Origin: Deltaproteobacteria bacterium
GTDB taxonomy: Bacteria > Desulfobacterota > Binatia > JACPRU01
Direction of reading: 5' to 3'
Assembly (NCBI GenBank): GCA_016189835.1
Contig: JACPRU010000061.1
Location: 1-39,847 of the forward strand
Length of the DNA stretch: 39,847 nt
Positions 8,395-16,319 of the stretch are shown here, piece by piece. A program made the position numbers and the translations under genes. Numbering within the stretch: the stretch's first letter is position 1; each line of letters opens with the position of its first letter. The notes under the pieces were generated by a model that saw nothing but the letters and a program-made list of their open reading frames with translations, was not told the origin of the DNA and searched no databases.

Positions 8395-9236
8395 CCCGCG
8401 CCGTCGACACGTCGCGCGGGCGGGTGGCGCTCCACCGCTGGGGCGAGGGCGGCGCGGAGCCGCTCGTCTGCCTGCACGGCTTCACCGGCCGCGGCGAGAG
8501 CTGGCGGCCGCTCGGCCTCGCGCTCGGCGGCCGCCGCGCGGTGCTGGCGCCCGATCTGCCGGGGCACGGCGGCACGCGCGCCGCGGCGTTCACGACGGAG
8601 AGCGCGAGCGCGCTGCTCGTCGAGGCGCTCGCCCGGGTCGGCGTCGAGCGGTTCTCCCTGCTCGGCTATTCGTTGGGCGGGCGACTCGCGCTCTCCCTCG
8701 CGCTCGACCACCCGCGCAGCGTCGGCCGCCTGGTCGTGGAGAGCGCCTCGCCCGGGCTGGCGAGCGCCGAGCAGCGGGCCGAGCGCCGCGGCGCGGACGC
8801 TGCGCTCGCCGATCGGCTGGAGCGCGAGGGCGTCGCGGCCTTCGTCGCGCGCTGGGAGGCGCAGCCGCTGTTCGCGACGCTCGCCCGCCTCCCCGAAGGC
8901 GCCCGCCGCGCGCTGCGAGCGCAGCGCCTGGCGCAGGACGCCGCCGCCCTGGCCGCGGCGCTGCGCGGCCTCGGCACCGGCGCTCAGCCCTGGCTCGGCG
9001 ATCGGCTGCACGAGCTCGCGCCGCCGGCGCTGATCGTGGCCGGCGCCGAGGACGGAAAGTTCCGCGACTGGGCGGCGTGGATGCAGGCGCGCATCCCCTG
9101 CGCCGAGCTGGCGATCGTCGAGGGCGCCGGGCACGTGCCGCACCTCGAGCAGCCCGAGGCGTTTCTGCGGCGCGTCGGCGCGTTTCTCGAACCGAGCAAC
9201 GAGGAGGAGTCATGTCGATTCGATGGCAGACGGTGA
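8391..9236 (+). CDS. menH: SHCHC synthase, alpha/beta hydrolase (MenH)
   Basis: Pyruvate-eliminating alpha/beta-hydrolase-fold lyase acting after MenD. The sequence shows [11 protein letters not shown] (oxyanion loop), DLPGHGGT, the nucleophile elbow GYSLGGR near residue 91, and the catalytic His in GAGHVPHLE near 245. Length is 281 residues. The start GTG 8391 overlaps the menD TGA. The 3' end runs 25 bases into menB, whose Shine-Dalgarno and ATG are embedded in the last menH codons, so the final residues ([11 protein letters not shown]) are not conserved-looking. Position between menD and menB secures the assignment over other hydrolases. Confidence 0.9.
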   Translation: MTRAVDTSRGRVALHRWGEGGAEPLVCLHGFTGRGESWRPLGLALGGRRAVLAPDLPGHGGTRAAAFTTESASALLVEALARVGVERFSLLGYSLGGRLALSLALDHPRSVGRLVVESASPGLASAEQRAERRGADAALADRLEREGVAAFVARWEAQPLFATLARLPEGARRALRAQRLAQDAAALAAALRGLGTGAQPWLGDRLHELAPPALIVAGAEDGKFRDWAAWMQARIPCAELAIVEGAGHVPHLEQPEAFLRRVGAFLEPSNEEESCRFDGRR

Positions 9237-10030
9237 AGAGCTACGAGGACATCACCTACCGGAAGGCCGAAGGCATCGCGCGCATCGCCATCAATCGGCC
9301 CGAGGTGCGCAACGCGTTTCGCCCGCAGACCGTGCGGGAGCTGATCGACGCCTTCCACCACGTCCGCGAGGACGGCGACACCGGCGTCGTCATCCTCACC
9401 GGCGAGGGCGGCGAGGCGTTCTGCAGCGGCGGCGACCAGCGGGTGCGCGGCGCGCAGGGCTACGTCGGCGACGACGGCGTGCCGCGCTTGAACGTCCTCG
9501 ACCTGCAGAAGATGATCCGCAGCCTGCCGAAGCCGGTGATCGCCATGGTGGCGGGCTACGCGGTCGGCGGCGGACACGTGCTGCACGTGGTCTGCGACCT
9601 GACGATCGCCGCCGACAACGCCGTGTTCGGACAGACCGGGCCGCGCGTCGGCAGCTTCGACGGCGGCTTCGGCGCGGCGCAGCTCGCCCGGCTGGTCGGC
9701 CAGAAGAAGGCGCGCGAGGTCTGGTACCTGTGCCGGCAGTACGACGCCGAGAAGGCGCTGCGCATGGGGCTGGTGAACGAGGTCGTGCCGCTCGCCGACC
9801 TCGAAGCGACCACGCTCGAGTGGTGCCGCGAGATTCTGGCGCGGAGCCCGATGGCGCTGCGCTGCTTGAAGTCGGCGTTCAACGCCGAGATGGACGGCAT
9901 GGCCGGCATCCAGGAGCTGGCCGGCAACACCACGCTCTTGTTCTACATGACCGAGGAGGGTCAGGAGGGAAAGAACGCCTACCTCGAGAAGCGCCCCCCC
10001 GACTTCTCGCGCTTCCCGCGGCTGCCCTGA
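9212..10030 (+). CDS. menB: 1,4-dihydroxy-2-naphthoyl-CoA synthase
   Basis: Crotonase-fold enzyme closing the naphthoquinone ring of o-succinylbenzoyl-CoA. MenB signatures are clear: [20 protein letters not shown] at the start, SGGDQRVRG near residue 71, [16 protein letters not shown] near 112, [13 protein letters not shown] near 144, and the end block [19 protein letters not shown]. Length 272 is typical. ATG 9212 is preceded by GAGGAGGAG at ideal spacing, the best ribosome binding site in the operon, and lies inside the end of menH. The reading frame is open further upstream but without homology. Confidence 0.96.
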   Translation: MSIRWQTVKSYEDITYRKAEGIARIAINRPEVRNAFRPQTVRELIDAFHHVREDGDTGVVILTGEGGEAFCSGGDQRVRGAQGYVGDDGVPRLNVLDLQKMIRSLPKPVIAMVAGYAVGGGHVLHVVCDLTIAADNAVFGQTGPRVGSFDGGFGAAQLARLVGQKKAREVWYLCRQYDAEKALRMGLVNEVVPLADLEATTLEWCREILARSPMALRCLKSAFNAEMDGMAGIQELAGNTTLLFYMTEEGQEGKNAYLEKRPPDFSRFPRLP

Positions 10031-10033
10031 GCG

Positions 10034-10903
10034 ATGCCGAGCCTCGCGGTCTGGATCTCGGCGGCGCGGCCGCGCACGCTGCCGGCGGCGGTCGTGCCCG
10101 TGCTGGTCGGCCTCGCCGTGGCGCGCCGCGCGGGGCCGCTCGACTGGGGGCTCGCGGCGCTCACGCTGGTCGCGGCGTTGCTCATCCAGATCGGCACGAA
10201 CCTCGCGAACGACTACTACGACTTCCTGTCAGGCGCGGACGGCGCCGATCGCCTCGGACCGCCGCGCGCCACCCAGCAGGCCCTGGCTTCGCCGCGCGCC
10301 ATGCGCAGCGCCGCGGCGCTGGCGCTCGCCGGCGCGGCGCTCGCCGGCGCGTGCCTGGTCCGGGCCGGCGGCCTGCCGATCCTGATCGTCGGCGTGCTCT
10401 CGCTCGGCTCGGCGGTCGCCTACACGGGCGGTCCGTTCCCGCTCGCCTACCACGGCCTCGGCGATCTCTTCGTGTTCGTGTTCTTCGGCCTGGTGGCGGT
10501 GTGCGGCACGGTCTACCTGCAGACCCGCGGGCTCTCGGCGCTGGCCTTCGCCGCCGCCGTACCCGTCGCGTGCCTGGTCACGGCGATCCTCGTCGTCAAC
10601 AACCTGCGCGACATCGCCAGCGACGCGCGCGCCGGCAAGCGCACGCTGGCCGTGCGCCTCGGCGCGCGGGCCACGCGCCTCGAGTTCGTGCTGCTGACCG
10701 GGCTGGCCTTCGCGCTGGTCCCGGCGATCGCCGCCGGGGCCGGCGCCAAGGTCCTGCTCGCCTGGCTCGTCGCGCCGCTCGCCGTCCGCGAGGCGCGTGC
10801 GCTCTACGCCCGCGACGGGGCGGCGCTCAACCGCAGCCTCGCCGCGACCGCCCGGCTACACCTGGCGTTCGGCGCGCTGTTCGCGGCGGGGCTCTGGCCG
10901 TGA
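10034..10903 (+). CDS. menA: 1,4-dihydroxy-2-naphthoate polyprenyltransferase
   Basis: Membrane prenyltransferase attaching the isoprenoid tail to dihydroxynaphthoate. Of 289 residues most lie in about eight hydrophobic segments. The two aspartate-rich motifs of UbiA-family enzymes are present: [14 protein letters not shown] near residue 55 (prenyl-diphosphate and magnesium site) and [16 protein letters not shown] near 188. The N-terminal [20 protein letters not shown] is typical of MenA. It starts three bases after menB and its stop overlaps the menC start. A dihydroxynaphthoyl-CoA thioesterase, which would act just before it, is not in the window. Confidence 0.94.
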   Translation: MPSLAVWISAARPRTLPAAVVPVLVGLAVARRAGPLDWGLAALTLVAALLIQIGTNLANDYYDFLSGADGADRLGPPRATQQALASPRAMRSAAALALAGAALAGACLVRAGGLPILIVGVLSLGSAVAYTGGPFPLAYHGLGDLFVFVFFGLVAVCGTVYLQTRGLSALAFAAAVPVACLVTAILVVNNLRDIASDARAGKRTLAVRLGARATRLEFVLLTGLAFALVPAIAAGAGAKVLLAWLVAPLAVREARALYARDGAALNRSLAATARLHLAFGALFAAGLWP

Positions 10904-11994
10904 GGATCCGCGCGGCGGAGGTCACCGAGCTGCGCTGGCGGCTGGCGGCGCCGCTGCGCACGTCGCGCGGTGCGATCCACGAGCGGCGCGGCCTGGCGCT
11001 GCGGCTGATCGCCGAGTCGGGCGCGGCCGGGCTCGGCGAGGCAAGCCCGGCCGCCTGGGTCGGCGCCGAGGATCTCGAGGCGGCGCGGGCCTCGCTCGAG
11101 GAGATCGCCGCGCTCTGCGGCGCGGGCGCGGCCTGGGCAGAGCGCGATCTCGCCGACGTGCTCGGCGGCCGGCTGACGCCCGCGGCGGCCGCGGCGCTCG
11201 ACGGCGCGCTGCTCGACCTCGCCGCCCGCGAGCGGGGCCTCGCGGTCGCGGATCTCCTGGCGGCGAGCGACGCGCCGGCGCGACGCGCCGCCGCGAGCGT
11301 GGCGGTCTCGGCGCTGCTGGTGGAGGCATCGGAGCCGGCGGCGGCTCGCGAGGCCGCGGCTCGAGCGGCGCAGGGCTTTGCCACCTGCAAGCTCAAGGTC
11401 GGAGAGCCGAGCCCGGAGGCCGACCTCCGGCGCATCGCCGCCGTGTCTCGCGCGCTTCCCCCCTCGGCCCGGCTCCGGCTCGACGCCAACCGGGCGTGGA
11501 GCGCCGCCGAGGCCGATCGCTTCTTCGCGCGGCTCGACGCGAGCCGCGTCGAATTCGTCGAAGAGCCGCTCGCCGACCCCGTCCCGGCGGCGCTGGCGGC
11601 GCTCCGCGACCGTCACGGCATCCCGGTCGCGCTCGACGAGTCGATCGCTTCGGCCGCCGCCCTCGAGGAGCTCGCCGCCGCCCGCGCGCTCGACGTGGTG
11701 GTGGTGAAGGGAGCGCGCCTCGGCGGCTTGCGCCCCGCCTTTCGCCTGGCGCGGCGGGCGCGCGACCTCGGCCTCGGCGTGGTCGTCACCGACTCGCTGG
11801 AGGGGCCGATCGGCATGGCGGCGGCCATCGAGCTGGCGGCCGCGCTCCCCGAACGGCGCCGCGCGGTCGGCCTCGCCGGCGCGCGCCTCCTCGAATCCGC
11901 CGTGGTTCCAGCCTGGCTGCGCGCGGCGCGCATCGCGCTGCCCTGCCCGCGTCCGTCGCTGCCCGCCGGCCGGACCGAGGGTCTCGATGCCTGA
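10900..11994 (+). CDS. menC: o-Succinylbenzoate synthase
   Basis: Enolase-superfamily dehydratase forming o-succinylbenzoate from SHCHC. The catalytic set is visible: KLK near residue 164, metal ligands Asp in RLDANRAW (about 193), Glu in VEEPL (about 219) and Asp in ALDESI (about 244), and Lys in VVVKGARLGG (about 268). Length is 364 residues. The start GTG 10900 overlaps the menA stop (GTGA). An N-acylamino-acid racemase function is known for related enzymes, but the men context makes MenC the sound call. Confidence 0.93.
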   Translation: MRIRAAEVTELRWRLAAPLRTSRGAIHERRGLALRLIAESGAAGLGEASPAAWVGAEDLEAARASLEEIAALCGAGAAWAERDLADVLGGRLTPAAAAALDGALLDLAARERGLAVADLLAASDAPARRAAASVAVSALLVEASEPAAAREAAARAAQGFATCKLKVGEPSPEADLRRIAAVSRALPPSARLRLDANRAWSAAEADRFFARLDASRVEFVEEPLADPVPAALAALRDRHGIPVALDESIASAAALEELAAARALDVVVVKGARLGGLRPAFRLARRARDLGLGVVVTDSLEGPIGMAAAIELAAALPERRRAVGLAGARLLESAVVPAWLRAARIALPCPRPSLPAGRTEGLDA

Positions 11995-13447
11995 GCCGCT
12001 CCTCGCCCCGCGCGTGGCCTGGCTCGCCGAGCGCGCGCGGCGCGACGGCGCCAGGCCCGCGCTGCGCTTCGAGGGGGAGGATCTGACGTTTGCCGGGCTG
12101 GCGGCGCGCGTCGCCGTCCTCGCCGCCTGCCTGCGCGCCGCCGGGGTCCGTCCGGGCGATCGCCTCGCCGTGCTGATGAACGCCGGCGCGCGCCTCGTCG
12201 AGATCGTTCACGCCGCGCAGTGGACGGGCCTCACCCTGGTTCTCGTCAACACGCGCCTGACCGCGGCGGAGATCGCGGGCATCCTCGCCGACGCCGATCC
12301 CGCGCTGGTGCTCGCCGAGCCCGCGCTCGCCGCGCGGCTGCCGGCCGGCATCCGCGCGCTGGTCGGCGCCCAGCTCGACGCGACGGCGATCGATCGGCCG
12401 CTCGAGCCCGTGGCCCTCGACCCGCGCTCGGTCTTCACGATCCTCTACACCTCCGGCACCACCGGACGCCCGAAGGGAGCGATGCTCACCCACGCCAACC
12501 ACGCGGCGAGCGCCGCCGCCTCGCGGGCCAACCTGGGCATCGTCGACGGCGACCGCTGGCTGGTCGCCCTGCCGCTGCACCACGTCGGCGGGCTCTCGGT
12601 GCTGTTCCGCTGCGTCCTCGACGGCGTGCCGCTGACGGTGCAAGCGGGCTTCGACCCCGAGCGGGTGCTCGCGGCCATCGCCGCCGGCGGCGTGACGCTC
12701 ACCTCGATGGTCGCCACCATGCTGGCGCGGCTGCTCGACGCGCTCGGCGGCAGCCGCTGTCCGGGCGCTCTGCGGGCGGTGCTGCTCGGCGGCGGCCCGG
12801 TTCCCGCCGCGCTGCTGGAGCGCGCCTGGGCGCAGGGCATTCCCGCGCTGCCGACGTACGGCCTCACCGAGGCCGCGTCGCAGGTGACGACCGCGTCGCG
12901 CGGCAACGCCCGCCGCTCGAGCGCGAGCGCCGGACGCCCCGTCGCCGGCACCGAGGTGCGCATCGTCGGTGCCGGCCGCGACGGCGTCGGCGAGATCGCC
13001 GTGCGCGGGCCGACGGTCATGGCCGGCTACTTCCGCGACGCCGGGGCCACGGCGCACGCGCTGCGCGGCGGCTGGCTCCACACCGGCGACCTCGGCCGCA
13101 TCGATGCCGCGGGCGGGCTGCACGTCGCCGATCGCCGCTGCGATCTGATCGTCAGCGGCGGCGAGAACGTCTATCCCGCCGAGGTCGAGGCGGCGCTGCT
13201 GGCGCATCCGGCGGTGCTCGAGGCCGGCGTCTTCGCCGAGCCCGATCCCGAGTGGGGACAGCGCGTGTGCGCGGCCGTGGTGCTGCGCGGCGGCGCGCGG
13301 GCGAGCGCGGAGGATCTGCGCGGCTTCGCCGCCCGGTATCTGGCGCGCTTCAAGGTGCCGCGCTCGATCGCCTTCTTCGATTCCCTGCCGCGCACTTCCT
13401 CGGGAAAGCTGCAGCGCCGACGGCTGGCGACGCGCGAGCGGCGCTGA
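11987..13447 (+). CDS. menE: o-Succinylbenzoate-CoA ligase
   Basis: Acyl-adenylate-forming enzyme activating o-succinylbenzoate with CoA. The AMP-binding loop YTSGTTGRPKG is near residue 153, YGLTEAASQ near 291, HTGDLGRID near 364 and the C-terminal catalytic lysine motif TSSGKLQRR near 471. Length is 486. ATG 11987 lies eight bases inside the end of menC. It closes the operon: 18 bases later a minus-strand gene ends, so transcription of the two converges; no strong terminator hairpin is obvious in that space. Confidence 0.93.
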   Translation: MPEPLLAPRVAWLAERARRDGARPALRFEGEDLTFAGLAARVAVLAACLRAAGVRPGDRLAVLMNAGARLVEIVHAAQWTGLTLVLVNTRLTAAEIAGILADADPALVLAEPALAARLPAGIRALVGAQLDATAIDRPLEPVALDPRSVFTILYTSGTTGRPKGAMLTHANHAASAAASRANLGIVDGDRWLVALPLHHVGGLSVLFRCVLDGVPLTVQAGFDPERVLAAIAAGGVTLTSMVATMLARLLDALGGSRCPGALRAVLLGGGPVPAALLERAWAQGIPALPTYGLTEAASQVTTASRGNARRSSASAGRPVAGTEVRIVGAGRDGVGEIAVRGPTVMAGYFRDAGATAHALRGGWLHTGDLGRIDAAGGLHVADRRCDLIVSGGENVYPAEVEAALLAHPAVLEAGVFAEPDPEWGQRVCAAVVLRGGARASAEDLRGFAARYLARFKVPRSIAFFDSLPRTSSGKLQRRRLATRERR

Positions 13448-13465
13448 TCGCCGAGGCGGCGGGGG

Positions 13466-13693
13466 TCAGCTGCTGAGCAACAGACCCTCGACGGTGATGC
13501 CCTCGTCCAGACGCTCCCACTCGATGCCCCTGCCCTCGCCGACCAGCCTCCAGCCGCGCCGCTCCTCGGGCGTCGCCAACAGCAGGCGCGGAAACCAGAC
13601 GAGCGGCACCGACAGTGTCCGGCCGTCGGAGAGCGCCACGTCGAGCGAGTGGTCGGTGCAGGAGACGTCTGTGGCCACCGGCAGCTCGGTCAT
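13466..13693 (-). CDS. DUF2442 domain protein
   Basis: A 75-residue protein beginning MTELPVATDVSCTD and containing LDVALSDGRTLSVPLVWFPRL and GIEWERLDEGITVEGLL, the pattern of DUF2442 proteins. The frame is open to 13813, but ATG 13693 is preceded by GGAGGTGAAGAG and coincides with the family start. DUF2442 genes are commonly found beside a DUF4160 gene in toxin-antitoxin-like pairs; no DUF4160 gene is seen here, so this one appears solitary. Function is unknown. Confidence 0.8.
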   Translation of the reverse strand: MTELPVATDVSCTDHSLDVALSDGRTLSVPLVWFPRLLLATPEERRGWRLVGEGRGIEWERLDEGITVEGLLLSS

Positions 13694-13835
13694 CTCTTCA
13701 CCTCCGGTGCCGACGACTCCGCCGACCCAGAACGGCCCCGCGTCGCAGCCGCGTCCACGGCTGCGACGCGGCAGCGCCTCGAAGCACACTGCCACCGGGT
13801 CCTCGTCAGTCAAGACGAGGGCGCGAAAAACGACG

Positions 13836-13887
13836 CGAAAAGACTCCCGACCCCTTTTTCGTCCCGCCCGAAAAGAGTCCCGACCCC
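13836..13887. repeat. Tandem pair of a 19-bp dispersed repeat
   Basis: The unit CGAAAAGACTCCCGACCCC occurs at 13836-13854 and again, with one base changed (GAG for GAC), at 13869-13887. A third copy lies at 35042-35060. All three are intergenic or at the edge of gene remnants. Pyrimidine tracts or GTCCCGCC-like sequence follow the copies. This looks like a REP-type or miniature mobile repeat family of the genome. Confidence 0.75.
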
Positions 13888-13888
13888 A

Positions 13889-14137
13889 TCATCCCGCGCC
13901 GCCGAGCCGGGCGAGGATGTCGACGCCGAACGGCCGATCGGTGAGGCGGCGGACCTTGCGGATCTCGTCGCGAAGCTCCGCGGCGGTGAGCGAAGCCGCG
14001 CCGATGACGCCCAGGCCGCCGGCCGCGGAGACCGCCGCGCAGAGGTCCGCGCGGGCCACGTATCCCATGCCGGCCTGGACGATCGGGTAGCGGATGCCGA
14101 GAAGATCGCAGAGCGGGGTGCGGAGCGATGGATGCAG
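13889..14137 (-). pseudogene. Nitronate monooxygenase N-terminal remnant
   Basis: On the minus strand an 82-codon stretch reads LRTPLCDLLGIRYPIVQAGM, GYVARADLCAAVSAAGGLGV, IGAASLTAAELRDEIRKVR and DRPFGVDILARLGGAG, then stops. This is the first quarter of a nitronate monooxygenase/2-nitropropane dioxygenase-type FMN barrel, normally over 300 residues. No ATG, GTG or TTG is available; only a CTG at 14137 follows an AGGAGG. An in-frame TGA lies upstream. The truncation falls right at the dispersed repeat pair, suggesting the repeat marks the deletion or insertion point. The 157 bases between it and SoxYZ hold nothing recognisable. Confidence 0.75.
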
Positions 14138-14294
14138 CGAACCTCCTGGACTTCGATCGCGCGTTCATAAACGAAATCGCCGCCACGTCGAAACCGCCGC
14201 CGCCGGCCTCGACGGCCAGCAGCAGCGCGGCAGCAGCGCGGCGCAAGCCGACCGTCACGTGCCGCGCCCGCGCGTGGCGCGCGACGTTGGTCGC

Positions 14295-15095
14295 TCACTC
14301 CGGCAGGCGCACGGCGAGCGAGAACCGCTGCCCCGCGCTGTTCACGGCTTCCGCCTTCAACGGCTCGCTTCCCAAGCGCGGCAGCAGGAACGATACGTTC
14401 GGATTCTCGCTCAAGCCGGGGCCGAGCTCGAGATCCACGATCCCCTCGCCCTGGTAGCTCACCCGAGCCGATTCGAGAAAGAAAGGCTCGTAGCTCTTCG
14501 TGACGTCCCCTTCGGCATTCACGACGTAGCCCGACATCATCGGATGACGAAACAACAGATTCCCTTGCAGGACTTCCCCTTCATCGCGAACACGCACGCG
14601 CAGCACTTCGCCGACCAGCTCGCGTGACGGCTCTTGTCCAGCGCCGCAGCCGCCCACCCCGACCTGGATCTCCTCGGAGACCCCGAGGAACCGCCCGTGC
14701 ACGGAGCATTCCGCGATGGCCTTGAGGCGGCTGTTCTTCGCCATCTTGATCAACGTGCCGACCTGCGGCTGCCGTACTCTCGGCGAGAAGGTGGCGACGT
14801 ATTTCACCTGCACCACACTGTTCTCGTCGAACAAGATCAATCGGCGAATGTAATGCTTCCCGTCGCCCGCCAGCGGGACGCTCACGGTGACGGGCACCTC
14901 GCTGGCCACTTCCACGACGCGCGGCACCGTCAGCCGTGGCGTGTGGTCCGGGTCCGCCGTCGTTTGCGTGCCCTCCAACAAGGCCGCAAGCCTGCGGGCC
15001 GAGCCCTCGACGAAATCGGCCTCTTGCGCCCAGCCGAAAGACAGCGTCGCCAGCACCAAGGCGATCGACCACGATGAGTTCGTCCCGCGGAGCAT
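14295..15095 (-). CDS. SoxYZ fusion sulfur-carrier protein
   Basis: A 266-residue exported protein with an N-terminal signal sequence (SIALVLATLSFGWAQEA). Residues about 55-155 resemble SoxY: a beta-sandwich with VPVTVSVPL, YIRRLILFDENS and the carrier motif VGVGGCGAG with Cys150. In SoxY the GGCGG cysteine carries sulfur intermediates as a persulfide or thiosulfate adduct. Residues about 165-266 resemble SoxZ, including LLFRHPMMSGY. Fused SoxYZ carriers occur outside the classical sox operon and often serve quinoprotein dehydrogenases or other oxidoreductases. No soxAX, soxB or soxCD is present. It is last in a minus-strand operon after the YeeE-like transporter (66-base gap) and cytochrome, suggesting periplasmic binding of a sulfur or selenium species. 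Confidence 0.82.
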   Translation of the reverse strand: MLRGTNSSWSIALVLATLSFGWAQEADFVEGSARRLAALLEGTQTTADPDHTPRLTVPRVVEVASEVPVTVSVPLAGDGKHYIRRLILFDENSVVQVKYVATFSPRVRQPQVGTLIKMAKNSRLKAIAECSVHGRFLGVSEEIQVGVGGCGAGQEPSRELVGEVLRVRVRDEGEVLQGNLLFRHPMMSGYVVNAEGDVTKSYEPFFLESARVSYQGEGIVDLELGPGLSENPNVSFLLPRLGSEPLKAEAVNSAGQRFSLAVRLPE

Positions 15096-15161
15096 CGCTG
15101 CCTTCAGTCACACGAGCGCGACACGCAGGCTCTCACCACGCCGCCGCGCCGGCGCCGGCCT

Positions 15162-16316
15162 CTACGCCGCCGCGAACTTCCTGGTCTTTTCGTTCCACGC
15201 CGCCGCAAGATACCACGCCACGAGCACGGCGGCGATGATCGCCAACGCCGACGGCCAGCCGGTGACGTCCGGCAGGAACACGCCCGTGCCCAACGAGCGC
15301 AGCCATTGATGTTCCTCCGCGCTGCGTCGAGCCAACGAGCTCGCCAGCGCGAAGCCGAACACCGCGCACCACAGCTTGACGTGGCCTTCGGCCGCGCGCC
15401 ACAGCGATCCGGCGCCGCAACCTCCCGCCAGCACCATTCCGACGCCGAACACCGTCCCACCGGCGAGGCCGCCTTGCCAGAATGCGGGAAAGACGAAGGC
15501 GCTGGTCGACCGCAGATCGGTCGCCTTGAGTACGGCGAATCCGAAGAGACTGACCAGCAGCGAGAGAACCGCGGCGCGGGTCATCTCGCTGTCGCCGGTC
15601 AAGAACGGCTCGCGAAAGGCGCGCACGAGACAGAACCGCGAGCGTTGCAGGATCACTCCCAGGAGCACGCCGAACAGCAGCAAGCCGCCGCGCTGGGCGA
15701 GATCGTTCCTGCCGTAGACGGCGACCGCGACGGCGACGGCGACCAGCGCCAGTCCCCCCATCCACGGTTGGCGGCTGGGTCCACGGGCCGGTGCCGCCAG
15801 CAACGTGCGCGTCGGACCGGAGCTCCAGCCGGGCAGGTGCTCGGCCTCCCAGAGCAGGTAGCGCAGGCCGATGAAGGCGCCGACCGTCAGGCCGGCCATC
15901 ATCGCCAACCCGGAGAGCGACAGCGCGGAGAGCGCGCTGTAGAAGCCGCCGATATTGCAGCCCATGGCGACAACGGCGCCGACGCCCATGAGCAGGCCGC
16001 CGAGAAATCCCTTCGCCAGCTCCCCCGGCGGCGCGATCTGGACCGCGAACTGCCGGCTGAGCAGGGCCGCGGCCGACGCGCCCGCGAGCAAGCCGAGATT
16101 CAACACCGACCCGGAGTACAGCCACGGCGGCAGCAGCCGCGCCGACGGCGGCACGCCGGCGGCGGCGAACCACCAGTCGCCCCAGTTGCGCAGGCCGTCC
16201 GAGGCCGTCCACGGCTTCTCGTACGCGAACAGCAGGATGTTCAGCGTCGCCAGGAGCAGACCCGCCGGCCACACCGAGAGCGGCCGGCGAAACAGGGCGT
16301 TGTAGATGTCCTTCAA
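15162..16316 (-). CDS. YeeE/YedE-family sulfur (or selenium) transporter
   Basis: Integral membrane protein of 384 residues with about nine or ten hydrophobic segments. It carries the family's cysteine motifs: GCNIGGFYSAL near residue 119, RSRFCLVRAFREPFLTGD in the middle, and GGCGAGSLWRAAEGHVKLW near 300. In the characterised relative TsuA these cysteines relay thiosulfate across the membrane. Other YedE members are tied to selenium metabolism. The start is a TTG at 16316, three bases after the cytochrome stop, so translation is probably coupled; no better start exists before the first membrane segment. With SoxYZ downstream and a probable selenocytochrome upstream, it likely imports a reduced sulfur or selenium compound. 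Confidence 0.85.
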   Translation of the reverse strand: MKDIYNALFRRPLSVWPAGLLLATLNILLFAYEKPWTASDGLRNWGDWWFAAAGVPPSARLLPPWLYSGSVLNLGLLAGASAAALLSRQFAVQIAPPGELAKGFLGGLLMGVGAVVAMGCNIGGFYSALSALSLSGLAMMAGLTVGAFIGLRYLLWEAEHLPGWSSGPTRTLLAAPARGPSRQPWMGGLALVAVAVAVAVYGRNDLAQRGGLLLFGVLLGVILQRSRFCLVRAFREPFLTGDSEMTRAAVLSLLVSLFGFAVLKATDLRSTSAFVFPAFWQGGLAGGTVFGVGMVLAGGCGAGSLWRAAEGHVKLWCAVFGFALASSLARRSAEEHQWLRSLGTGVFLPDVTGWPSALAIIAAVLVAWYLAAAWNEKTRKFAAA

Positions 16317-16319
16317 CGG

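Noticed and set aside
4775-11994. Very long open frames starting far upstream of menF, menH and menC
   Set aside because: The upstream parts are Arg/Ala-rich shadow translations of neighbouring men genes. Real starts were set by homology and overlaps with the preceding stops.
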